NCBI GenBank assembly: GCA_964483245.1
Contig: CAZABP010000009.1
Coordinates: forward strand, 1-64,000
Source: CAZABP01 sp964483245
GTDB lineage: Bacteria; Planctomycetota; UBA1135; UBA2386
Direction: 5' to 3'
Length of the DNA stretch: 64,000 bases
Shown here piece by piece: positions 25,707 through 32,671 of this stretch (positions are counted from its first letter, which is position 1; each line of letters begins with the position of its first letter). The position numbers and the translations under genes were made by a program. The notes beneath the pieces were generated by a model. That model searched no databases, was not told the origin of the DNA, and was given only the letters and a program-made list of their open reading frames with translations.

Positions 25707-26174
25707 ATGCTGCGCGCCCTCCTGACCGTCCTGTCGCTCGCACTCGGTGCGTGCAGCCTGCCGCAAGTCCTCGACGACCTGGAAGAACACGGCCCGCCGC
25801 CGGAACTGGGCCGTCCCGGCTACGTGCGGTTCGTCGCGAAGACCGGCGCCGTGACCGGTGGCGTCGTCGGCGCCGTCGCGTCGGTCGTTCTGCTGCCGAT
25901 CACCTGGCCGATCTCGCTGGTCGCCGATCGGCCGCTCGGCGTCTCGAGCCAGGAGTTCCTGTTCATGCCGGTCACATGGGGCGCCAGCAGCGGCCACTTC
26001 CTGCTCGGCGCGCCGGCCGACGGCATCGACTTCGTGGTCCGCCGCGCCTGGGTGGACGAGCAGCCGCCGGCCGGCTACGAGACGACGCCACCGAAGCCTC
26101 CGGTCGGCCCGGGCCCTGCGGAACCGCAGACGCCAGCCGGGAAGCCGGCGGTCGGTTCGACACAGGGCGATTAG
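25707..26174 (+). CDS. Small lipoprotein, 3' end inside tRNA-Val
   Basis: The 155-residue product starts at the ATG at 25707 and has a lipobox LGAC at residues 13-16. One hydrophobic, Gly/Val-rich segment (TGGVVGAVASVVLLPITWPISL, read as two parts) may dip into the membrane. A Pro-rich C-terminus follows after WVDEQPPAGYE. No family is recognised. The stop codon TAG is formed by bases inside the tRNA-Val D-arm region, so the last ten bases of the gene and the tRNA 5' end are shared. Confidence 0.65.
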   Translation: MLRALLTVLSLALGACSLPQVLDDLEEHGPPPELGRPGYVRFVAKTGAVTGGVVGAVASVVLLPITWPISLVADRPLGVSSQEFLFMPVTWGASSGHFLLGAPADGIDFVVRRAWVDEQPPAGYETTPPKPPVGPGPAEPQTPAGKPAVGSTQGD

Positions 26175-26241
26175 CTCAGTTGGTCAGAGCGCCTGCCTTA
26201 CACGCAGGAAGTCGGCGGTTCGAGCCCGTCATCGCCCACCA
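26165..26241 (+). tRNA. tRNA-Val (anticodon TAC)
   Basis: A complete cloverleaf can be folded: 7-bp acceptor GGGCGAT/ATCGCCC, D-arm GCTC/GAGC, anticodon stem CCTGC/GCAGG with loop CTTACAC (anticodon TAC), T-arm GGCGG/CCGTC with TTCGAGC, discriminator A and encoded CCA at 26239-26241. TAC reads GUN valine codons. The 5' ten bases overlap the lipoprotein gene. A block of lower-G+C genes starts just behind it. Confidence 0.95.
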
Positions 26242-26531
26242 CCTGACGCGCGTCCTGTTCCAGACTCAGGACCTGCGGGATCGCGCGCGGGGAACGCGAA
26301 CGTCACGCCGGCATGCGCGCGCGCCCGTCGCTGCGAATCAAGGCTCGGAGTCACTGGTGCTCCTTGGAAACTGGTCATACGCCCCGTCGGCGAACGTCGC
26401 CGCCGCAGCGGCGCCAGATCCGCCGGTTTCGCGGCGTCGTGGTCGCCGCGTCGCGGCGGTGAGGGAACTGACACCTCCCTCGCTACGCTCCGGGATGCTT
26501 CGGGAGGGCGCGAAGGCCGGCCCGAGATGAG

Positions 26532-27200
26532 ATGAACTGGGAGCTCGATCACGTGTTCATCGCGACGCCCGACCTCGGAAGGGTGGAGCGAGCGCTTTCG
26601 GATCTAGGCCTGCGGTTCACTCGCCACGTGGTTCATCAGGGTCAGGGCACTGCAAATGCGTGCGCTGTCTTTCGAAACGCATTCCTCGAAGTGCTTGGCA
26701 TCCACGATGTCGACGAACTCGAGAGCGACCTCGTGCATCCGCTCGCGTTGTGGGAGCGGATCCAATGGGCCGAGACGGGTGCGTGCCCACTTGGGATTTG
26801 CTACAGGGCTCTCGATGGCATCCTGAATGTGGGCGGCCTCCCCTTCGAAAGCTGGCACTACAAGCCGACCTACCTCTCCTCTGATGCCAGCATTCCGATT
26901 GTGACTCCGCGACGGGCGCTCACGGAGCCGTTGATCTTCCTGAGCGCAGACGCCAACAGGCGTACCAACCTCGAAGAAGCTGCGGCGCGCTACGGCGAAA
27001 CCCGCACACTCACCAGCGTCACCTTGCGTCGGCCGTCAGGGGCGCAGCCGTTATCGGATGGCGTGCGTTGGTTCGAAAACCACGGCCTCCTGTCGATCGA
27101 ACTCGGGCCGACCTGCTCCATCGAATTGGAGTGGGACCACGGTCGTGAAGGAGTCTGCCACCGGTTGCGCGACGAAACCCCGCTGGTCCTCCGCTGGTGA
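26532..27200 (+). CDS. Glyoxalase/VOC-like protein
   Basis: The 222-residue product begins with ELDHVFIATPDLGRVERALSDLGLRFTRHVVHQGQGTANACAVF, split here as the opening beta-alpha-beta unit of a vicinal-oxygen-chelate (glyoxalase-like) fold. A metal-ligand-like His (H7) is followed by FLEVLGIHD, where the usual Glu would be. The second half is weaker. Codon use is visibly less G/C-rich than in neighbours; one 60-base line (26641-26700) has 33 G or C by hand count. Position after tRNA-Val and the GTGA overlap with the next gene suggest a transferred two-gene unit. Substrate unknown. Confidence 0.65.
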   Translation: MNWELDHVFIATPDLGRVERALSDLGLRFTRHVVHQGQGTANACAVFRNAFLEVLGIHDVDELESDLVHPLALWERIQWAETGACPLGICYRALDGILNVGGLPFESWHYKPTYLSSDASIPIVTPRRALTEPLIFLSADANRRTNLEEAAARYGETRTLTSVTLRRPSGAQPLSDGVRWFENHGLLSIELGPTCSIELEWDHGREGVCHRLRDETPLVLRW

Positions 27201-27628
27201 GGCGGGCTGACCAGCCGATGAAGCGGACGGGCTTGCGCCGGCCGCTTCTCGCCAAGCAAATTGGTCGGACACCGAAGATGACCGCGGAAAGAGCAGAGCT
27301 CCTCGATGTCCTCCGAATCGGTCACGAGACGTCGATGCGAGGCGCGGGGCTGTCGATATGCGAGGCACTCGGGCGGGCGCGGTACCGCGAGCGACGTCCG
27401 GGTTTCGAAGCTGAGGATCTTCTTCCGCTACTCGAGGCCGACCCCGAACTCTCGAAGGCTTGGTTCGCGTACTCGGAGGACAAGCGAACCAGCGAAGGCT
27501 GGTACCTTTTGCGATCTGGCGAGATCGGGCGGCTCGACGACCCAGATTCCCGGTGCCAGTTCGCCTGCCCCGAGGATGCCGTCGCGGAGTATGTCGTGCG
27601 GGAGTTGGATTACTGGACCGGCCTGTAG
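27197..27628 (+). CDS. Hypothetical protein coupled to the VOC gene
   Basis: The GTG at 27197 overlaps the previous TGA; ATGs at 27218 and 27278 are alternatives, the last giving a start at MTAERAELL. The product is up to 143 residues, soluble and acidic towards the C-terminus. Its core reads LRIGHETSMRGAGLSICEAL, then LLPLLEADPEL, then AYSEDKRTSEGWYLL and a final VVRELDYW helix. I do not recognise the family. The SEDKRT-GWYLL patch is distinctive and would be a good search seed. Like its partner it is lower in G+C than the flanks. Confidence 0.6.
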   Translation: MRRADQPMKRTGLRRPLLAKQIGRTPKMTAERAELLDVLRIGHETSMRGAGLSICEALGRARYRERRPGFEAEDLLPLLEADPELSKAWFAYSEDKRTSEGWYLLRSGEIGRLDDPDSRCQFACPEDAVAEYVVRELDYWTGL

Positions 27629-27670
27629 CCGAGCGGGCTGATCCCCAGTTCCTTGCAGGACTGCACGAGG
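27610..27670 (-). pseudogene. Possible tail of an IS66-type transposase
   Basis: In one minus-strand frame the text SLVQSCKELGISPLGYRP ends at a stop at 27610. It looks like the conserved C-terminal end of IS66-family TnpC proteins, which read roughly SLI(E/Q)(T/S)C...G(V/I)DP..YL. Only about twenty residues remain, and they are joined directly to the kelch relic to the right. This is a short match by memory and could be chance. Confidence 0.22.
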
Positions 27671-27775
27671 CTCATTCGCCTGTGCAGTTCGGGCTGCCGC
27701 GAAGCCGGCAGCTCACCAGATCGCCAGCAGCAGCAGGCGCAGCTGGGTCGACGGCAAGCTTGGGGCAGCCAATGT
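27668..27775 (-). pseudogene. Relic of a kelch-gene start (signal peptide only)
   Basis: Read leftward from 27775, 36 codons align without gaps to residues 1-36 of the kelch paralog starting at 30129. The relic reads LAAP, ST-LRLLLL, then AQAN at exactly the same codon positions (31-34). The start codon has become ACA and codon 21 is TGA, so it cannot be translated. After codon 36 the similarity stops. It marks a third unit of the tandem kelch array that has been lost. Confidence 0.7.
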
Positions 27776-27864
27776 GGAGAGGGACGGCACGAGGGTGCCG
27801 CGCTACCGCGGCAGCGCGCCGACCGTAGGCCGGCGCGCCGGGCACGCAAAGGGGGGCGCTGCGG
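27776..27864 (-). repeat. Kelch-array spacer, copy 1
   Basis: This 89-bp spacer between the relic start and the stop of kelch paralog 2 aligns without gaps to 30130-30218. The offset is exactly 2354 bases, and the match continues into the 3' coding part of both genes. Confidence 0.75.
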
Positions 27865-30129
27865 TCAGTCTCCGAGCGTGAGCTTCCGACCCGCGCTGAA
27901 CGCGAGCCCCAGCACCGGCCCCTGTGGATCCGCGACGAACGCCTGCGCGTACAGCACAGCACCGCGCAGCGCCACGTCGATCGGCAGCGTGAACTTCGGT
28001 GTCTCCGCGAAGCCTGCCCAGTTCGTCGTAGCGAGCAACGGCGTGATCGGATCCCGCAGGTACAGCGTGCACGGCCCGATCGGCACGGACTGCGTTCCGA
28101 GCGACAGCCCGAACATGCACGGCGCCCCGGGCCGCGCGGAGACGAGTTCCAGCGCGAACGACGGCTGGCCCAGCGCAGGGACCGGACTCGTCAGCAGCGT
28201 CGGTCCTCCGCTGCCCGCGCATGCACTGCCGACCGTCTGAGCGTCAGCCCATGCCGGTGTCCCGTAGTGCCAGGTGTCCGCGAGGGGCAGGTTGTTGATT
28301 CCGCCGAACAGCAGCCAGCATTGCCGCGCCGCGTCGTAGGCCATCGCGTGCGCGATCCGCGCAGTCGGCCCGGCGCTCCCCACGCGCTGGGTCCAGCGGC
28401 TCCCGTCCCATTCCCACGTCTCTGCGGTCGTCCGGCCGTTCACAAGGCCGCCGAAGAGAACGACGCGCTGGCGCGCACTGTCGTACGCGAGCGTGTGACT
28501 CGTCCGTGCGGTCGGGCCGCTGCTCGGGGTGGCGCGCTGCCACTGCGTGCCGTCCCATTCCCAGGTGTCGCCCAGAGCGGCCTGGCCGTCCCATCCACCG
28601 AACAGCACCACCCGTCGCCGCGCCTGGTCGTACGCAAGCGCAGTCCCCGAGCGCGCAACCGGACTCGTCGCCGGCGACCGCTGCAGCCAGTTCGTGCCGT
28701 CCCACTCCCAGGTGTCCGCCAGCAGGGCATTGCCATCGCCCCCGCCGAACAGCACGACCCGCTGCCGCACAGCGTCGTAGGTGAGCGCGTGCCATGTGCG
28801 CGCCGGCGGACTCGTCGCAGGGGCGCGCCGCGTCCAGGTGACGCCATCCCATTCCCAGGTGTCGCCGAGCAGGCCAGCGTTCCCCAGTCCGCCGAACAAC
28901 AAGACGCGCCGGCGAACACTGTCGAAGACCATCGCGTGTCCGTGGCGCACGCCTGGATTCGTGCCGACGAGCCGCTCGCGCCAGACGGTGCCGTCCCATT
29001 CCCAGGTGTCGGCGGCGAGTCTGCCTTCGACCAGACCGCCGAACAGGACGACTCGTTGCCGGATCACGTCCCCCGCGAGGCCATGCCCGGACCGCGCGGC
29101 CGGATGCGCGACCGGCACCCGCCGCACCCAGCCGGTGCCGTCCCATTCCCACAGATCGTCTTGCGGCGGGTTGGCGCTGGCACGCGTGCCACCGAACAGC
29201 ACGACGCGCTGCCGCGCCGCGTCGTAGGCGATGGCGGGTGCGGCACGTGCGTCCGGGGACGACGCGGAAACGCGCTGCGTCCACTGGCTGCCGTCCCATT
29301 CCCAGGTGTCGCCGAACACGCGCGCAAAGTGGTGCAGGCCCCCGAACAGCACGATGCGGCCGCGGGTGACGTCGTATGCCATGGCGTGCTGCTCGCGCTC
29401 ACGCAGGGTCGAAGGCGTGCTGCGCGCAATCCACGTGCTGCCATCCCACTCCCAGGTATCGGCAAGCAACTGCCCGTTGGAGCTCCGACCACCGAACAAC
29501 ACGGTGCGGCCGCGCGCGACGTCGTAGGCCAGCGCATGACCGCTGCGCGGTACCGGACTCACGGAGGGCGCCCGCATCACCCAGTTGGCACCATCCCACT
29601 CCCAGGTGTCGCCGAGCGGACCCTGATTGCCGACGCCGCCGAACAACACGATGCGCTGCCGCGCGACGTCGTAGCTCATCGCGTGGCCGGCGCGTGCACC
29701 CGGGGCGGCAGCCGGAATCCGTTGCGTCCAATGCGCACCGTCCCACTCCCAGGTGTCGGCGAAATGCGAGCTCTCGTCGAAGCCTCCGAACAGCACCACG
29801 CAGCGGCGCGACACGTCGTAGGCCATGGCATGCGCCCTCCGTGCACTCGGGCCACCGGCCGCGGGTCGCTGCGTCCAGTGCGCGCCATCCCACTCCCAAA
29901 GGAACGGGTCGGCGTGTGTGTCTTCGGTACCGCCGAACATCGTGATCCGCTCGCGCGCGACGTCGTAGGCCATTGCGTGCGCGTACCGCGCACCCGGCGC
30001 AGCGCGCGTGCGCAGCCACTCCGGTGGATTCGCCTGCGCGGATGCCGGCGCCGTGACGCCTGCACCGCAGCAGATCCCCAGCAGCAGCAACCGCAGGTGA
30101 GTCGAACGTGAGCGCGGAGCAGCCAACAT
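27865..30129 (-). CDS. Secreted 12-repeat kelch-like protein (paralog 2)
   Basis: The 754-residue product starts at the ATG at 30129; frames further right are only the antisense of paralog 3. The signal peptide LRLLLLGICCGAGV ends at ASAQA (residues ~29-33). Twelve kelch-type units follow, of the form HAMAYDVARQRIVLFGG, DTWEWDG, W. The C-terminal ~130 residues are the shared beta domain (IGPCTLYLRDP, LRGAVLYAQAFVADPQG, GLAFSAG). The 3' end and downstream spacer are nearly identical in DNA to those of paralog 3, so the genes arose by recent tandem duplication, or are kept alike by gene conversion. No convincing ribosome site precedes the ATG, so the start is less certain than the rest. Confidence 0.85.
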   Translation of the reverse strand: MLAAPRSRSTHLRLLLLGICCGAGVTAPASAQANPPEWLRTRAAPGARYAHAMAYDVARERITMFGGTEDTHADPFLWEWDGAHWTQRPAAGGPSARRAHAMAYDVSRRCVVLFGGFDESSHFADTWEWDGAHWTQRIPAAAPGARAGHAMSYDVARQRIVLFGGVGNQGPLGDTWEWDGANWVMRAPSVSPVPRSGHALAYDVARGRTVLFGGRSSNGQLLADTWEWDGSTWIARSTPSTLREREQHAMAYDVTRGRIVLFGGLHHFARVFGDTWEWDGSQWTQRVSASSPDARAAPAIAYDAARQRVVLFGGTRASANPPQDDLWEWDGTGWVRRVPVAHPAARSGHGLAGDVIRQRVVLFGGLVEGRLAADTWEWDGTVWRERLVGTNPGVRHGHAMVFDSVRRRVLLFGGLGNAGLLGDTWEWDGVTWTRRAPATSPPARTWHALTYDAVRQRVVLFGGGDGNALLADTWEWDGTNWLQRSPATSPVARSGTALAYDQARRRVVLFGGWDGQAALGDTWEWDGTQWQRATPSSGPTARTSHTLAYDSARQRVVLFGGLVNGRTTAETWEWDGSRWTQRVGSAGPTARIAHAMAYDAARQCWLLFGGINNLPLADTWHYGTPAWADAQTVGSACAGSGGPTLLTSPVPALGQPSFALELVSARPGAPCMFGLSLGTQSVPIGPCTLYLRDPITPLLATTNWAGFAETPKFTLPIDVALRGAVLYAQAFVADPQGPVLGLAFSAGRKLTLGD

Positions 30130-30218
30130 GGAGCAGGACGGCACGAGGGTGCTGCGCGACCGCGGCAGCGCACCGACCGTAGACCGGCGCGCCGGGCACG
30201 CAAAGGGGGGTGCTGCGG
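30130..30218 (-). repeat. Kelch-array spacer, copy 2
   Basis: The intergenic spacer between kelch paralogs 2 and 3, matching 27776-27864. It includes an identical GCAAAGGGGGG run and the same approach to the stop codon. Confidence 0.75.
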
Positions 30219-32480
30219 TCAGTCTCCGAGCGTCAGCTTCCGCGCGGCGCTGAACGCGAGCCCCAGCACCGGCCCCTGCGGATCCGCGACGAACGCCTGC
30301 GCGTACAGCACAGCACCGCGCAGCGCCACGTCGAGCGGCAGCGCGAACCTCGGGGTCTGCGCGAACCCTGCCCAGTTCGTCGTCGCCAGCATCGGCGTGA
30401 TCGGATCCCGCAGGTACAGCGTGCACGGCCCGATCGGCAGGGACTGCGTGCCGAGCGACAGCCCGAACACGCATGGGGACGAGGCCCGCGCGGCAGTCAG
30501 CTCGAGCGCGAGTGCAGGGTTCCCGAGGTATGGCGGGCCGCTGTCGAGCATGGGGACCATCGCGCTCCCGGTGCACCCGATGCCGATCGAAGACGTGGCA
30601 GCAGGAGTCAGTTGGCCGAACAGCCACGTGTCCGGCAGGTGCGAGCCGTCCGCCGCGTAGCCACCGTAGAGGACGAGGCGATCGCGTGCCGCGTCGTACG
30701 CGATTGCATGGTGCTCGCGCGGCTCCGGGCTCCTCGTCGATGGGCGGTGACTCCATGCGGAGCCGTCCCACTCCCAGAGGTCGGAGTAGTAGCCGCTGCT
30801 TCCTCTTCCCCCGACCAGCACGACCAGGTTGCGGGTGGTGTCGAACGCCATCGCATGCCCCGAGCGAGCGCTCGGACTGAGGACCGGAAAGCGTTGGATC
30901 CAACGGACTCCGTCCCATTCCCACGTGTCTTGCAGCGGCGTGGTGCCGTTCCATCCGCCGAACAAGACGACGCGCTGTCGGACCGAGTCATACGCCAACG
31001 CATGGGAATTGCGCCCAGGTGGACTCACGGTCGAAGTCCGCTGCGTCCAGTTGGTCCCGTCCCATTCCCACGTCTCGCAAATGCCCGGACTGCTGGCCGA
31101 ACCACAGACCAGGATCGTGCGACCACGCGCGGAGTCATAGGCCATCCTCGCCAGCGACTGCGCAGGAGGCCGCACAGCCGGGAGGTGGGACGTCCAGTTC
31201 GATCCGTCCCATTCCCACGTCGCTTCCTCGGTCATACCTGCGCCGAACAGGACGGTACGTCGGCGCAACGTGTCGTACGCCATTGCAGGCCCGAACCTCG
31301 GCGAGGGGCTGAGCGGAGGATTCCGCCGTGTCCAGTTGGAGCCATCCCATTCCCAAGTGCCACGCGCCCATCCATCGACGAGGTCGATCCCGCCGAACAT
31401 GATCGTCCGTTGCTGCGCTGCATCGAATGCCATCGCGTGGCTGCCGCGCGCTGATGGAGGATCGACGATCTGCCTGGCACTCCAACTGTTGCCGTCCCAT
31501 TCCCATGCATCGGCCAAGTACCGAGGGACTCGATCACCTCCGAATACGAGCGTGCGCTGCCGCAGGACGTCGTAGGCCATCGCGCAGTTGGCGCGCGGAG
31601 TCGCCCGGTTGGGAGGCGTCCGCTGCAGCCAGTCGCTGCCGTCCCACTCCCAAGTGTCGTTCAGCTCTCCGTTGGTCCCTGTTCCTCCGAACAGCACGAG
31701 CCGCTGACGCACGAGATCGCAAGCCAACGCGTGCTGGGTGCGTCCGGGCGGGGTCGTTGCTGGATGCAATCGGACCCAGTTGCTCCCGTCCCACTCCCAC
31801 GTATCGGCGAGCACCCACTGCACGAAGAACCCCCCGAACAGGACGACGCGCCCGCGCGTGGCGTCGTACGCCATCGCATGACCCGAACGCAGGCCTGGGT
31901 CTGCGAGCGGGGTCCGCTGTGACCAGGTGAGCCCGTCCCACTCCCAGGTCGCCGTGGTGAGATACCTGCCGTCGAAGCCGCCGAACATGACGATGCGTTG
32001 CCGCGCGTAGTCGTAGCTCATCGCGTGGTCGGACCGCGGGCCCGGGTTCGACGCCGGGGCGAGTCGGGTCCAGTCGTGGCCGTCCCACGCCCAGGTGTCG
32101 CTGAACGTCGTTCCCAGGTCCGCTCCTCCGAACAGCAAGACGCGCTGCCGGACATGGTCGTATTCCATCGCGTGTCGGCCACGCGGGTCCGGACTCGTGG
32201 CCGGAGTACGGAGCATCCAATGCGTGCCGTCCCACTCCCAGGTGTCCTGGCTGAAGCGGTTGCCGAGCCAGCCGCCGAACATGACGACCCGCTGTCGCAC
32301 CGGGTCGTATGCGATTGCGTGGTCGGTGCGCGCCTCGAGCACGCGAGCCGGCATCCATTCCGGAGCCTGTGTCTGTGCACGCGAGTCGCGGGGCGTTGCC
32401 GCGAGGATCGATGCCAGGTGGATCAGGCCCAGCAGCGCGGGCGGTACGAGACGCGGTCGCAGACCTCGAGAGGTCATCAT
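30219..32480 (-). CDS. Secreted 12-repeat kelch-like protein (paralog 3)
   Basis: The 753-residue product starts at tandem ATG codons at 32480, with GAGG about five bases upstream. A signal peptide (ALLGLIHLASILAATP, cleavage near RAQTQ) precedes twelve units with DTWEWDG-type cores. The C-terminal beta domain is the same as in paralogs 1 and 2 (LRGAVLYAQAFVADPQG). The repeat region has diverged from paralog 2 much more than the C-terminal domain has. A kinase/FGE gene is divergently transcribed 191 bases away and could respond to the same signals. Confidence 0.87.
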   Translation of the reverse strand: MMTSRGLRPRLVPPALLGLIHLASILAATPRDSRAQTQAPEWMPARVLEARTDHAIAYDPVRQRVVMFGGWLGNRFSQDTWEWDGTHWMLRTPATSPDPRGRHAMEYDHVRQRVLLFGGADLGTTFSDTWAWDGHDWTRLAPASNPGPRSDHAMSYDYARQRIVMFGGFDGRYLTTATWEWDGLTWSQRTPLADPGLRSGHAMAYDATRGRVVLFGGFFVQWVLADTWEWDGSNWVRLHPATTPPGRTQHALACDLVRQRLVLFGGTGTNGELNDTWEWDGSDWLQRTPPNRATPRANCAMAYDVLRQRTLVFGGDRVPRYLADAWEWDGNSWSARQIVDPPSARGSHAMAFDAAQQRTIMFGGIDLVDGWARGTWEWDGSNWTRRNPPLSPSPRFGPAMAYDTLRRRTVLFGAGMTEEATWEWDGSNWTSHLPAVRPPAQSLARMAYDSARGRTILVCGSASSPGICETWEWDGTNWTQRTSTVSPPGRNSHALAYDSVRQRVVLFGGWNGTTPLQDTWEWDGVRWIQRFPVLSPSARSGHAMAFDTTRNLVVLVGGRGSSGYYSDLWEWDGSAWSHRPSTRSPEPREHHAIAYDAARDRLVLYGGYAADGSHLPDTWLFGQLTPAATSSIGIGCTGSAMVPMLDSGPPYLGNPALALELTAARASSPCVFGLSLGTQSLPIGPCTLYLRDPITPMLATTNWAGFAQTPRFALPLDVALRGAVLYAQAFVADPQGPVLGLAFSAARKLTLGD

Positions 32481-32671
32481 GTTGCCTCAGCTCATTCCGG
32501 CGACCGTTCGCGCAGGCTACAGACGCATTCGCCGCTGGCAACCGGCTCGCGATGGATGGGTCTCGAGCCGGAGCGCGCGCCGAACGAAGGCGTCAGGCAG
32601 CGAGTGTGCGGTCCTGCCCCGCACACGGCTCTACAGGCCGCGGAGCGATCTATCATCCGCCCCGCGCCGGC

